Under the pieces are notes generated by a model. It searched no databases and had not been told where the DNA came from. It saw only the letters and a list, made by a program, of their open reading frames with translations. The position numbers and the translations under genes were made by a program. Shown here piece after piece: positions 1-8,567 of a stretch of 64,000 nt of DNA. The stretch spans positions 62,001-126,000 of the forward strand of contig NZ_CP037948.1 of NCBI RefSeq assembly GCF_004358425.1, given 5' to 3'. How positions within the stretch are numbered: the stretch's first letter is position 1; each line of letters begins with the position of its first letter. Source of the DNA: Qipengyuania sediminis (GTDB lineage: Bacteria; Pseudomonadota; Alphaproteobacteria; Sphingomonadales; Sphingomonadaceae).

Positions 1-200
1 TCGCCATTTGCGACAGCTATTACCAGGCGATCCGCAAGGCGACGCCAGCGGAAATCGAGACCATCGACATGGCTCGCCGCGCGATCCACAACCGCGCCGC
101 AGAGCTTCTGCTCGATTGCCTGGAGGGCAAGGTCGAAACCGATTTCGCCACCGCGCGGCGGCTGTTCACGCTGATCTGCGTGCTGCACATCAAGGGCTGA
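1..200 (+). CDS. UPF0262 family protein, C-terminal part
   Basis: The window opens inside a gene whose last 65 codons are readable in frame 3 and stop with TGA at 198-200. The visible tail contains [13 protein letters not shown] and [15 protein letters not shown], which match the conserved end of the UPF0262 family found throughout alphaproteobacteria. No function is known for the family. The 5' part lies outside the window. The following lysozyme-like gene starts one base after the stop, so the two are probably cotranscribed and translationally coupled. The family call rests on recalled similarity of the tail only. Confidence 0.7.
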   Translation, partial: AICDSYYQAIRKATPAEIETIDMARRAIHNRAAELLLDCLEGKVETDFATARRLFTLICVLHIKG

Positions 201-201
201 G

Positions 202-909
202 ATGGCGAAGCGAAGCAAGAATACGCGCGCGAAACGCTGGCGATGGGCGCTGCTCGCCCTGGTGCTGGCCGCGGGCGCGACTTTCCTTTGGTGGCAATGG
301 ACAAGCCGCTCGTGGCGACCCGACGAGACCGCCTGGCCCGAACAGGGCGTGCTGGCGGGGGAAGGCGACGGCGCGGTGCGTTTCGCCATCGTGCGCGGGC
401 TCGGCGGCAGCTTCGCCTATCTCGAAGCGAGCCGCGGCGCGGCGGGGCGCGACCGCCGCTTCGGCGCGAACCTCGCCGCTGCGCGCGCCGAGGGCCTGGC
501 GGTGGGGGCGGTGCACGTCTTCGATCCCTGCACCTCCGCCGACCGGCAATCGGCGAACTTCGTGATCGCCGTGCCGCGCGACCCGGCGCTGCTGCCGCCC
601 GCGATCCTGCTGGAGGCGGAGGCCGATTTCTGCCCTGAGCCGGTCAGCGAGGCGGCGATCCAGAGCGAGCTGATGACGCTGGTCAACCAGATCGAAGCCC
701 ACGCCGGCAAGCCTGCGATCCTTGCCCCCAGCGAGGCTTTCGAGCGCCGCTACCGTGCCGGCGCGCGGATCGAGCGCCGCCTCTGGCTCGCCCGCGACCG
801 CGCCGAACCCACCTATGCCGGCCGCCCCTGGTCGCTGTGGACCGCCAACGCGCGGCTCCAGACCGAAGCCTCCGACGGCCCGCTGCGCTGGGTGGTGGCG
901 CGGCCGTAA
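202..909 (+). CDS. Glycoside hydrolase family 25 (lysozyme)-like membrane-anchored protein
   Basis: The 235-residue protein has a basic N-terminus and one hydrophobic segment (about 14-33), so it is probably anchored with its domain in the periplasm. Residues 45-200 follow the GH25 muramidase pattern: the FAIVRG strand, RDRRFGANLAAARAEGLAVGA, VPRDPALLPPA and LVNQIEAHAGKPAIL. GH25 enzymes use an Asp in the first strand (G-I-D) and a DxE motif. Here the equivalent positions read G-V-L (Leu51) and LLE (Leu136), so both catalytic Asp residues appear to be replaced. The fold call is good, but lysozyme activity is doubtful and a binding or scaffold role is possible. The ATG at 202 follows the upstream stop by one base. 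Confidence 0.75.
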   Translation: MAKRSKNTRAKRWRWALLALVLAAGATFLWWQWTSRSWRPDETAWPEQGVLAGEGDGAVRFAIVRGLGGSFAYLEASRGAAGRDRRFGANLAAARAEGLAVGAVHVFDPCTSADRQSANFVIAVPRDPALLPPAILLEAEADFCPEPVSEAAIQSELMTLVNQIEAHAGKPAILAPSEAFERRYRAGARIERRLWLARDRAEPTYAGRPWSLWTANARLQTEASDGPLRWVVARP

Positions 910-1150
910 GGCGAACGAAGGCTTCTGTGCTGGCGGTTCGAAAGGCTCCGCACCAGCGGGCGAGCGCTTCTGCAAGGCGGTTCTTTCGTCGTGAGCTTCC
1001 CGACGGTCGCCTTGCCGCATTCCCCGTCATCGAGCAGCATCCATTCAATAGCGGTTCAGCGCTGCGAATTCATACGGAACACAATCGCTTGCGGTGAGTC
1101 GATCTCGACAGCGGCTCACGAACAGGGGCGAGATTTCGAAAGGACCAGAC

Positions 1151-1852
1151 ATGACGATCCGTGCCGCGGGTTGGGGGCGCCGTCTGAAGCTTGCCTCCGT
1201 ACCGATCCTCCTGGCCGGCCTCGCCGCCTGCGCGACGCCGTTCAACGCCGATGTGACCCGGTTCCAGACGCAGCTTCCGGCGCCGCAGGGGCAAAGCTTT
1301 GCGGTGGTGTCCGACGATCCGGCGCTCGCCGGCGGGCTGGAGTTCAGCCAGTACGCCAGCCTTGTCGCGGCGCAGATGCAGCGGCTGGGCTATGTCCAGG
1401 CTGCTTCGCCGGAGGACGCCACTCTGCTCGTCCGGTTCGACTATGGCGTCGATCGCGGGCGCGAGCGGGTGCGGCGCACCGGCGGCTTCCACGATCCGTT
1501 CTTCAGCCCGTGGTACGGCTATTCGCCCTACGGCTATCGCGGCTATCGCCGTATCGGATGGGGTTATCCCGGCTTCTACCGCGGCGGGCCCTGGGCCTAT
1601 GGCTTCCATGATCCCTTCTTCGGCGGCGGGGTGGACAGCTACACCGTCTTCACCAGCGGGATCGAGCTGAAGATCGACCGTGCCGCCGACAAGCAGCGCT
1701 TGTTCGAAGGGCGGGCGCAGGCGCTTTCGACCTCGAACCGGCTGCAATATCTCGTCCCCAATCTGGTGGATGCGATGTTCACGGATTTCCCGGGGGAATC
1801 GGGGCGGACGGTCCGCATCTCGGTGGCCCCGGAACGCACCACCGCGCGCTGA
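1151..1852 (+). CDS. DUF4136 domain lipoprotein
   Basis: The ATG at 1151 follows a GAAAGGA ribosome-binding site and gives 233 residues. The signal peptide ends in a lipobox (LAAC, Cys about residue 25), so it should be an outer- or inner-membrane lipoprotein. The rest fits DUF4136: an N-terminal strand around FNADVTRF, then SPEDATLLVRFDYGVD, a Gly/Tyr/Trp-rich loop (PWYGYSPYGYRGYRR), and a C-terminal part with LFEGRAQALS and LVDAMFTDFPGESG. The family has no known biochemical activity. The gene stands alone and is followed by an intrinsic terminator. An upstream in-frame ATG (1094) would place the signal peptide internally and was not chosen. Confidence 0.8.
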   Translation: MTIRAAGWGRRLKLASVPILLAGLAACATPFNADVTRFQTQLPAPQGQSFAVVSDDPALAGGLEFSQYASLVAAQMQRLGYVQAASPEDATLLVRFDYGVDRGRERVRRTGGFHDPFFSPWYGYSPYGYRGYRRIGWGYPGFYRGGPWAYGFHDPFFGGGVDSYTVFTSGIELKIDRAADKQRLFEGRAQALSTSNRLQYLVPNLVDAMFTDFPGESGRTVRISVAPERTTAR

Positions 1853-1873
1853 TCGTATCACGCATGATGCACG

Positions 1874-1904
1874 AAGGGCGGGCCCGCGGGTCCGCCCTTT
1901 GTTT
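1874..1904 (+). terminator. Intrinsic terminator after the DUF4136 gene
   Basis: AAGGGCGGGCC pairs with GGTCCGCCCTT around a three-base CGC loop with one G-T pair, and the right arm runs into a T-rich TTTGTTT tract. It lies 20 bases after the DUF4136 stop and should end that transcript. Confidence 0.8.
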
Positions 1905-1917
1905 GCGCGGGGCACTT

Positions 1918-1946
1918 TTGACTTGACATGAATAACCAAATAGGAT
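1918..1946 (+). promoter_or_regulatory. Sigma-70-like promoter facing a gene-free region
   Basis: TTGACT (1918-1923) is followed after exactly 17 bases by TAGGAT (1941-1946), in a locally AT-rich patch within very GC-rich DNA. It reads rightward into about 690 bases in which I find no credible protein gene. This is sequence matching only. Confidence 0.45.
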
Positions 1947-2535
1947 AGCTGGCGCGAATCGGCAGCGGACCTCAACGCGGCCGGTGACAGGACCGGAGGG
2001 GGCGGGACCGGCCTTCTCCCTCCTTGCTCAAGGGCCTGGGTGCAAGATCTCCGGCCCGAAGGCAGCGCGGCAGGCGCGGGTGCGCGGGGGCGGGCGGTAC
2101 GGTCACCGTCGAGCTCGACGAGCAACCATACGCCAGGTCGCCGGATGGATGCGGCTGGCACGCCGTCTGCGAGCGAGATCCCGGGCTTTCAAGCGCCGGG
2201 CGAGACGAACGGGCGGTTCACGGTAAGTTGCCAGTCGGATCGCGGATCAGCCGCTTCGGGCGGCCCCGCGTGCCCTGCCCGGGAGGCCGAGCGAGCCCCC
2301 TCCCGGTGCTGTGCCGTCCGGAGACCCGAAACAGGGCCGAGCCGGACATGCGCCGCAACGGGCGCGCCCCGGCCGTTCGCGGAGATTCCGTTGCCCGCCC
2401 GTCCCTGAAACAGGCGCACGCCGATGGCGCCGCTCCTGCCGCGCGGTTTCTGTTTGCAAACGCGGATCGCCGGTGCGGTCCTCAAGTCCGGGGTCGCGCC
2501 CGGATTTTCGTGCATTCGGTGGGCAGCGAACGGGT

Positions 2536-2615
2536 TTCGACAGGCTCACGCTGAGCGGCGTTTGTGCAGGCTTTCCGCATCACGCCCACAACCGCTCGTC
2601 GTGAGCTTGTCGGAA
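2536..2615. repeat. REP-like inverted repeat
   Basis: The left arm at 2536-2558 starts TTCGACAGGCTCACGC and ends GAGCGG. The right arm at 2592-2615, read on the other strand, starts TTCCGACAAGCTCACGA and also ends GAGCGG. The arms are about 23 bases with few mismatches, separated by about 33 bases. Related GACAGGCTCA / TGAGC sequences occur at 41501-41554, and a partial copy (CGTCGTGAGCTT) lies near 986-1000, so this is a dispersed intergenic palindrome family. It sits just past the 3' end of dut. Confidence 0.7.
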
Positions 2616-2636
2616 GACGCGCACGCAGGTCGGGCG

Positions 2637-3095
2637 TCAAAGCGACCCATGCCCGCCGGTCGAGCCGAAGCCGCCGCTCCCCCGCACGGTATCGTCGAGC
2701 TCCGCGACTTCCTCCCATGCCGCCTGCACCACAGGCGCGAGCACGAGTTGCGCGATACGGTCACCGCGCGCGATCGCGAAGGGCTCGCTGCCGTGATTGA
2801 TGAGAATGATCTTGAGCTCGCCGCGATAATCGCTGTCGATGGTGCCGGGCGTATTGGGCACGCTGATGCCATGCTTGAGCGCCAGACCCGAACGCGGGCG
2901 GACCTGGATTTCGAACCCCGTCGGGATCGCCAGCGCCAGCCCGGTCGCAACAGCATGGCGCGCGCCGGGGGCGAGCGTCACGTCCTCCGCCGCCAGCACA
3001 TCCATTCCCGCCGCGCCCGCGCTGGCATAGGCGGGCAGCGCCAGCCCCTGGGCGTGCGGCAGGCGTTTGACGGCGACCGCGACCGGCTCAGCCAT
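2637..3095 (-). CDS. dut: dUTP diphosphatase
   Basis: The product hydrolyses dUTP to dUMP and pyrophosphate, keeping uracil out of DNA and supplying dTMP synthesis. All five trimeric dUTPase motifs are present in 152 residues: AGMDVLAA near the N-terminus, [24 protein letters not shown] with the catalytic Asp/Tyr, [11 protein letters not shown], and the C-terminal Gly-rich arm [10 protein letters not shown] that closes over the substrate. Its ATG overlaps the 3' end of coaBC by 8 bases, so it is translated from the same mRNA as coaBC. Confidence 0.95.
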   Translation of the reverse strand: MAEPVAVAVKRLPHAQGLALPAYASAGAAGMDVLAAEDVTLAPGARHAVATGLALAIPTGFEIQVRPRSGLALKHGISVPNTPGTIDSDYRGELKIILINHGSEPFAIARGDRIAQLVLAPVVQAAWEEVAELDDTVRGSGGFGSTGGHGSL

Positions 3096-4854
3096 CCACC
3101 GCGATCGGCTGCGCTTCGGCGAGCGCTTCGGCGGCGCGGCGCACCAGCTCGCGCGCGACCGCGTCCTTGTCCATCTCGGGCAGCTCCTCCACCCCCGTCG
3201 AGGTGACGATGTGGACGTGATTGCGGTCCCCCCCCATCACCCCGCCGCCATCCGCGCGGCGGGTGACATCGTTGGCGACGATCCAGTCGGCGCCCTTGCG
3301 CTTGCGCTTCGACTTGGCGTTGTCGATCACGTTCTCGGTCTCGGCGGCGAAGCCGACAAGCAGGCGCGGGCGTTTGCGCGCGGCGGCGAGCGTCGTCAGA
3401 ATATCGGGGTTCTCGGTCAGGATGAGCGCCGGCGGGGCCGAGCCGCGCTTCTTCATCTTTTCCCCTGCGACATGGCGGCTCTTCCAGTCGGCGACCGCCG
3501 CGACCATGAAGGCGGCGTCGGCGGGGAGCGCGCGGCGCACTGCCTCCGCCATCTCTTCCGCGCTCTCGACATCGACGCGGTCGACGCCGAGCGGGGTGGA
3601 GAGCGAGACCGGGCCGCTGATCAGCGTCACCCGCGCCCCCGCCGCGGCCGCCATGGCGGCGATGGCATAGCCCTGCTTCCCGCTCGAGCGGTTGGCGATG
3701 TAGCGGATCGGATCGATCGGCTCCCAGGTCGGCCCGGCGGTGACGACGACATGGCGGCCATAGAGCGGGCGGTGCGCGGGATCGGGATCGAACTCCGCCT
3801 GCCCCGCCAGCGGATCGGCGGCAGGGGAAACCGCGGGCCCGGCCCCGGGCACCGCCGCAACCGGCTCCGGCCTTGCCCCCTGGTCCTGGCGAGCGACCTC
3901 GTGGTTGATGGCTTCGCGATCGGTCGGCGGGGCGGCACTCGCCTTGCCCTTGCTGGCCAGCAGCGGACCGCCCGGGGGCGGCGGCGGGGCGGCTTCGATG
4001 GGGGTGCCGTGGAGCAGCCCCTCGGCGTCGAAGGGATCGAGCTCGGGCGGCAGTTCGGGCAGGGCGTCGAGCTCGGCGTCGATATCCTCGTGGCTGCGCC
4101 GTGCGGTCGAGCGCGGAATGATCGCGGACAGCAGGGTCGAGAGCGTGCCCTTCGGCGCTTCCGGCTCCTCCTCTGGCTCGAGCGCTTCGACTGCTTCCGC
4201 CGGCGGACCAGGCGCGGCCAGCGCGGCGGGTTCGGGCTGCGGCGCGGGAAGCGCGATGTCGAGGTCGAGGTCGAGCGTGCGCGCGATCTCGCCCAGGATC
4301 GCAACCGGCTCGGGGAGGCGCCCCGGGCCCCATTCGCCGCAAGCCATCTCGCCCTCGTCGGGCTCCATCACCGCGACCCCCGCCTGGCGCAGCCATTCGG
4401 CATTGCGGCGGGTGGTGGAATGCTCCCACATCCGCACGTTCATGGCGGGCACGGTCAGCACCGGCTTGTCGGTGGCGAGGATCAGCGTGGTGGCGAGATC
4501 GTCGGCGATGCCCGCCGCCATCTTGGCGAGGAGGTCGGCGGTGGCGGGGCAGACGACGACGAGGTCCGCCTCGCGGCTGAGCTGGATATGCCCCATCTCG
4601 ACCTCGTCCTTGAGGTCGAAAAGGCTGGTATAGACCTTGTTGCCGCTGAGCGCGGCGAGCGCCATCGGAGTGACGAACTGCTGCCCGCCTTCGGTAAGCA
4701 CGCAAGTGACCGATCCCCCGGCCTTACGGACCAGCCGGACGAGCTCGCAGGATTTATAGGCAGCGATCCCTCCGCCCACGATGAGCAGGATGCGCGGACC
4801 CCCCTGGCTCACCGGCCAAGCCCCTTCGGCGACGACGCTCGCGTGCACACCCAT
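3088..4854 (-). CDS. coaBC: Bifunctional phosphopantothenoylcysteine decarboxylase / phosphopantothenate-cysteine ligase, with a long linker
   Basis: This enzyme carries out two steps of coenzyme A synthesis. The CoaC flavoprotein domain spans about 21-195, with GHIQL carrying the catalytic His89, VPAMN (135-139) and ACGEWGPGR with Cys172. The CoaB ligase domain spans about 366-588, with [20 protein letters not shown] and the [14 protein letters not shown] lysine region. At 588 residues it is far longer than the usual roughly 400. The extra 165 or so residues (about 198-362) form a Pro/Ala/Glu-rich, low-complexity linker between the domains. The reading frame is open throughout with no sign of a frameshift. 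dut overlaps its end; ubiB lies upstream on the same strand after about 100 bases. Confidence 0.93.
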   Translation of the reverse strand: MGVHASVVAEGAWPVSQGGPRILLIVGGGIAAYKSCELVRLVRKAGGSVTCVLTEGGQQFVTPMALAALSGNKVYTSLFDLKDEVEMGHIQLSREADLVVVCPATADLLAKMAAGIADDLATTLILATDKPVLTVPAMNVRMWEHSTTRRNAEWLRQAGVAVMEPDEGEMACGEWGPGRLPEPVAILGEIARTLDLDLDIALPAPQPEPAALAAPGPPAEAVEALEPEEEPEAPKGTLSTLLSAIIPRSTARRSHEDIDAELDALPELPPELDPFDAEGLLHGTPIEAAPPPPPGGPLLASKGKASAAPPTDREAINHEVARQDQGARPEPVAAVPGAGPAVSPAADPLAGQAEFDPDPAHRPLYGRHVVVTAGPTWEPIDPIRYIANRSSGKQGYAIAAMAAAAGARVTLISGPVSLSTPLGVDRVDVESAEEMAEAVRRALPADAAFMVAAVADWKSRHVAGEKMKKRGSAPPALILTENPDILTTLAAARKRPRLLVGFAAETENVIDNAKSKRKRKGADWIVANDVTRRADGGGVMGGDRNHVHIVTSTGVEELPEMDKDAVARELVRRAAEALAEAQPIAVDG

Positions 4855-4957
4855 GCCATCAATGCGCTGCTAGCGCCCCCCGCCCTCATTGGCCAGCAGC
4901 GCTGGTAAGGCGTTAAGGTTAGGATTTGCTTATCCTCCCCGGAACGGGGAGGGGGGA

Positions 4958-6514
4958 CTAGAGCCAACCCAGCAGGCGCGCCAACAGGATCGCGCCCGCG
5001 CCCGCCCCGGCGGCAAGCGCATAGCCGACGAAGGATTGGCCGGTGAGCGTGATGCGGCGGTCCCAGATCAGCTCCACCTTGCCGAGCGGCGGCGGTTCGG
5101 GCGCGCCGCCGCGGGGCGGGTATTGCTCCTCGAGCCGGCGGATCAGCGCCGGGACCCGCAGCAGCGTTTCCGTATCCTCACGCAGCCGCTGGGCGAGCGC
5201 CGCCTCCGGCCCGAGCTCGTCGCGGATCCATTCGCGCACGAAGGGGGCGGCCGCATCCCACATGTTGATCGCGGGATCGAGGCTGGTCGCGATCCCTTCG
5301 ACCATCACCATGGTTTTCTGCAGCAGCAGCAGGTGCGGCTGCGTTTGCATGTCGAAATCGCGGGTGATCGCGAACAGCCCGTCGAGCATCTGACCGACCG
5401 ATAGCTCGCTCACCGGCTTGCCGCGCATCGGCTCGCCGACCGCGCGCAGCGCCGTGGCGAACTCGTCGACCGAATGGTGCGCGGGGACATATTGCGCCTC
5501 GAAATGGATCTCCGCGACCCGGCGGTAATTGCCCGTGATGAGGCCGTAGAGGATTTCCGCGAGCCATTGCCGCGCGCGCCTGTCGATCCGCCCCATGATG
5601 CCGAAATCGATCGCGACGATGGTGCCGTCGGCCAGGACGAAGAGGTTCCCCTGGTGCATGTCGGCATGGAAGAAGCCGCCGCTGATCGCCTGCTTGAGGA
5701 AGGCGAGCACCAAGCGCCGGGCGAGCGCAGGCAGGTCGTGCCCGGCAGCGCGCAGCGCTTCGACCTGCGAGATCTTGACCCCGTCCACCCATTCGAGCGT
5801 CAGCACGCGCCCGTTGGTGCGGTCCCAGTCGATCTGCGGGATGCGGTAGCCTTCGATCCCGACGCTGGCTTCGGCAAGTTCGGACGCGCTTGCCGCCTCC
5901 CGCCTCAAGTCCAGCTCACGCGCGGTCCAGCGCTTGAAGTTCGCGATGGTGAGCCGGGGCCGCAGCCGCGCCGCTTCGCCCCCCAGCGCCTCGAGATGCG
6001 CGGCGGCCCATTCATAGGTCTCGATGTCGCGCTGGAAACGCTCGCGCACGCCGGGGCGCAGCACCTTGACCGCGACGGTGCGGCCATCGGCGGTGACGGC
6101 CCGATGGACCTGCGCGATCGAAGCGGCACCGACGGGCACGGGGTCGAACGCGGAAAAAAGGGTTTCGAGCCTCTGGCCGAAGCTGGCCTCGATTACCTCG
6201 CGAACTGCTTCGGAGCCGACGGGCGGCAGGCTGTCCTGCAGCGTCAGCAGGTTGCGCGCCGCCTCCTCCCCCACGAGGTCCGGGCGGGTGGCGAGCGTCT
6301 GGCCGAGCTTGATCGCGGCGGGCCCGATCTCGCGGAAGGCGCCAGCGTAATCGGGTTCGCGCGATTTCACTGTAAACAGCGAGAACAGCCCGATAAGCCG
6401 CTTCACCGGCAGCGGGGTATTGGGATCGTGCTGGATGCCGCGCAGCGCGCCGTGCCGTGCCGCCACGCGCGCCCAGGTGCCCAGCCGCCAGATATGAGTG
6501 AGCGGGCGGGTCAC
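4958..6514 (-). CDS. ubiB: Ubiquinone biosynthesis ABC1/UbiB-family kinase-like protein
   Basis: This 518-residue member of the UbiB/ADCK atypical kinase family is needed for ubiquinone synthesis at the inner membrane. It shows the family-specific KxGQ motif (AIKLGQTLATRPDLV), the ExD region (SELAEASVG), HADMHQGNLFVLADG with catalytic-loop Asp and Asn, and AIDFGIMGRID as the metal-binding DFG equivalent. The C-terminus is hydrophobic (FVGYALAAGAGAGAILLARLL), consistent with membrane attachment. It starts one base after the ubiE stop, so ubiE and ubiB form an operon with matching function. Confidence 0.92.
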   Translation of the reverse strand: MTRPLTHIWRLGTWARVAARHGALRGIQHDPNTPLPVKRLIGLFSLFTVKSREPDYAGAFREIGPAAIKLGQTLATRPDLVGEEAARNLLTLQDSLPPVGSEAVREVIEASFGQRLETLFSAFDPVPVGAASIAQVHRAVTADGRTVAVKVLRPGVRERFQRDIETYEWAAAHLEALGGEAARLRPRLTIANFKRWTARELDLRREAASASELAEASVGIEGYRIPQIDWDRTNGRVLTLEWVDGVKISQVEALRAAGHDLPALARRLVLAFLKQAISGGFFHADMHQGNLFVLADGTIVAIDFGIMGRIDRRARQWLAEILYGLITGNYRRVAEIHFEAQYVPAHHSVDEFATALRAVGEPMRGKPVSELSVGQMLDGLFAITRDFDMQTQPHLLLLQKTMVMVEGIATSLDPAINMWDAAAPFVREWIRDELGPEAALAQRLREDTETLLRVPALIRRLEEQYPPRGGAPEPPPLGKVELIWDRRITLTGQSFVGYALAAGAGAGAILLARLLGWL

Positions 6515-6515
6515 G

Positions 6516-7247
6516 CTATATCTTCCACCCCGAATGGATCGCGACCAGCCCGCCCAGGATCGGCTCGACGCGGGTCTGCGTGAAGCCCGCGGCGCGGATC
6601 ATGCGCTCGAAGGCAGGCATCGGGGGGAAGCGGCGGATCGATTCCACGAGATAGCGATAGCTCGCCTCGTCGCCGGCGATGGCCTTCCCCATGCGCGGGA
6701 CGAGGTGCTCTGAATAAAGGTCATAGGCCTTGTCGAATCCCGGCCATTCGACGCGGCTGAATTCGAGGCAGAAAAACCGCCCGCCGTATCTCAGCACCCG
6801 GTGCGCCTCGGCCAGCGCCTTGTCGATATGGGTCACGTTGCGGATGCCGAAGGCAATCGTATAGGCGTCGAACTGGCGCGGCGGATAAACGAGCGCTTCC
6901 GCGTTCTGGCACGACCAGGCAAGACCGCTGATCCCGCGTTCCAGCGCCCGCTCGACCCCGACGTCGAGCATGTCCTGGTTGATGTCGGCGACCGTCACTT
7001 CGGCGCCCAGCGCCGCCATGCGGAAGGCGATGTCCCCTGTCCCCCCCGCCATGTCGAGGATCGCTTCGCCCGGCCGCGGCTTGACCCGCGCGACGAAGCG
7101 GTCCTTCCACAACCGGTGCATGCCGCCCGACATGGCATCGTTCATGAGGTCGTATTTGCTCGCGACGTTCGAGAAGACCGCGCCGACCCGGGCAGTCTTC
7201 TCCTCCGGCGCGACCTCTTCGTAGCCGAAGGATACGGTGTCGTTCAT
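6516..7247 (-). CDS. ubiE: Ubiquinone/menaquinone biosynthesis C-methyltransferase
   Basis: This SAM-dependent methyltransferase methylates the benzoquinol ring in ubiquinone synthesis. The 243 residues include the UbiE signatures VASKYDLMNDAMSGGMHRLWK and NVTHIDKALAEAHRVL, the SAM-binding motif LDMAGGTGDIAF, and RFFCLEFSRVEWP. It begins the ubiE-ubiB operon and is divergent from mutM, whose ATG lies 49 bases away, so that short gap must hold both promoters. Confidence 0.95.
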   Translation of the reverse strand: MNDTVSFGYEEVAPEEKTARVGAVFSNVASKYDLMNDAMSGGMHRLWKDRFVARVKPRPGEAILDMAGGTGDIAFRMAALGAEVTVADINQDMLDVGVERALERGISGLAWSCQNAEALVYPPRQFDAYTIAFGIRNVTHIDKALAEAHRVLRYGGRFFCLEFSRVEWPGFDKAYDLYSEHLVPRMGKAIAGDEASYRYLVESIRRFPPMPAFERMIRAAGFTQTRVEPILGGLVAIHSGWKI

Positions 7248-7295
7248 GGCCGCCGCCCTAGCGGCACCTGCACGCCTTGGCTATCGGCCTTGCCG

Positions 7296-8111
7296 ATGCC
7301 CGAACTGCCCGAAGTCGAAACCACGGTCCGGGGGCTCGCCAGGGTGCTGGAAGGCCAGCGCATCGAACGGGTCGTCCCGCGTCGCGCGGACCTGCGCCGC
7401 GCCTTCCCGCCCGATCTCGTCCAGGCGCTTACCGGCGCGCGGGTTACAGGTCTCGGGCGGCGGGCGAAATACGGGCTGATCCATACGAACCGCGGGCGCA
7501 CGCTCGTCTTCCATCTCGGCATGAGCGGGCGCTGGCGGATCGATCCCGAAACGCTCGGGCCGCACGACCATCTGGTGCTGGAGACACCCGCGCACCGGCT
7601 GGCGCTGAACGACGCGCGCCGGTTCGGCTCGATCGATCTGGTGGAGGAAGCGGCCCTCGGCCAATGGCCCCCCTTCGCCGCTCTCGGCCCCGAACCGCTC
7701 GGCGAAGCGCTGACGGCAGCGCATCTGCGCGCCGCCATGCGCGCCCGAAAGCCGGCGATCAAGGTTCTGCTGCTTGATCAGCGGGTGGTCGCGGGCCTCG
7801 GCAACATCTACGTGTGCGAGGCGCTGTGGCGCGCAGCGATACATCCGCGCAAGGCGGGAGGCAAAGTCACCGGGCCGCAGCTTGCCCGGCTGGTCCCGGC
7901 GATCCGCGCGGTGCTGGAGCAGTCGATCGCGGATGGCGGCAGCACCCTTCGCGACTTCGCGCGTCCCGATGGCGAGCTCGGCTATTTTGCCAGCCGCTTC
8001 GACGTCTACGGGCGGGAGGGCAAGCCTTGCGCCCGGGCGGACGGCGGCACCATTCGCCGCATCGTGCAGGGCGGGCGCAGCACCTGGTACTGTCCACGCT
8101 GCCAGCGCTAA
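7296..8111 (+). CDS. mutM: Formamidopyrimidine-DNA glycosylase
   Basis: The enzyme removes 8-oxoguanine and formamidopyrimidines and nicks the resulting abasic site. The start at 7296 exposes the required N-terminus MPELPEVET, whose Pro2 is the catalytic nucleophile and Glu3 the acid. FHLGMSGRW, VVAGLGNIYVCEALW (H2TH region) and the C-terminal IVQGGRSTWYCPRCQR zinc-finger hairpin are present (271 residues). The first half of the zinc finger is unusual: the normal CxxC reads C-A-R-A-D-G-G, so its second Cys is missing and an Asp lies nearby. A longer upstream frame runs antisense to ubiE and was not used. Confidence 0.94.
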   Translation: MPELPEVETTVRGLARVLEGQRIERVVPRRADLRRAFPPDLVQALTGARVTGLGRRAKYGLIHTNRGRTLVFHLGMSGRWRIDPETLGPHDHLVLETPAHRLALNDARRFGSIDLVEEAALGQWPPFAALGPEPLGEALTAAHLRAAMRARKPAIKVLLLDQRVVAGLGNIYVCEALWRAAIHPRKAGGKVTGPQLARLVPAIRAVLEQSIADGGSTLRDFARPDGELGYFASRFDVYGREGKPCARADGGTIRRIVQGGRSTWYCPRCQR

Positions 8112-8119
8112 CCCCAATC

Positions 8120-8147
8120 TTGACCCGCAGCCGCGCTCTGCTATGTG
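8120..8147 (+). promoter_or_regulatory. Probable rpsT promoter
   Basis: TTGACC (8120-8125) is followed after 16 bases by TATGTG (8142-8147). It lies in the gap between mutM and rpsT and would give a leader of about 90 bases before the rpsT ATG. Confidence 0.55.
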
Positions 8148-8243
8148 CCCCGCCTTCCGGTGCGCCATGCGCGCCGCTTTTCGCATGACAATGACACGGA
8201 GCGCGCGGCCCGGGGCGGCCACGCCAGAGGAAACGAACACGAC

Positions 8244-8504
8244 ATGGCCAATACGCCGCAAGCCAAGAAGCGCATCCGCCGCAACCAGACCCGTGCCGCG
8301 ATCAATGGCGCGCGCATCAGCCGCATCCGCACGTTCTTGAAAAAGGTCGAAAGTGCGATTGCGAGCGGCAATGCCGATGAGGCGAAGGCGGCGCTCGGGG
8401 CTGCGCAGCCGGAACTGGCGCGCGGAGTCGCGCGCGGCGTGCTTCATCGCAACACTGCGAGCCGCAAGATGAGCCGCTTGTCGAAGCGCGTCGCCGCGCT
8501 CTGA
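8244..8504 (+). CDS. rpsT: 30S ribosomal protein S20
   Basis: The 86-residue basic helical protein binds the 5' domain of 16S rRNA. It opens with [17 protein letters not shown], contains [12 protein letters not shown] and closes with [18 protein letters not shown], all typical of S20. It has its own promoter-like element and is followed by a strong terminator. The rpsT-dnaA adjacency is common in alphaproteobacteria. Confidence 0.96.
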   Translation: MANTPQAKKRIRRNQTRAAINGARISRIRTFLKKVESAIASGNADEAKAALGAAQPELARGVARGVLHRNTASRKMSRLSKRVAAL

Positions 8505-8528
8505 TTCGTTTGACGAAGGCTAAATTCG

Positions 8529-8567
8529 GGGGGCCCGTCGCAACCTGCGGCGGGCCCCTTTGGTTTG
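8529..8567 (+). terminator. Intrinsic terminator after rpsT
   Basis: GGGGCCCG-T-CGC pairs with GCG-G-CGGGCCCC around AACCT, followed by TTTGGTTT. It lies about 25 bases after the rpsT stop. Confidence 0.85.

Larger units (their letters stand above)
1905..2636. other. Gene-free interval of about 0.7 kb
   Basis: Between the DUF4136 terminator and the end of dut no open frame has credible composition; those present are Arg-rich shadows. The stretch holds a promoter-like element at its left end and a REP-like inverted repeat at its right end. I looked for the conserved cores of RNase P RNA, tmRNA and SRP RNA and did not see them. A small or structured RNA of another type is possible. Confidence 0.5.

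Noticed and set aside
1953..2535. Possible RNase P RNA, tmRNA or SRP RNA in the gene-free interval
   Set aside because: None of their conserved core sequences could be found on either strand.
2024..2554. Open frame of 176 codons downstream of the promoter-like element
   Set aside because: Arg/Gly/Pro-rich, with no domain, signal or ribosome-binding site. It overlaps other equally long frames in the same GC-rich DNA.
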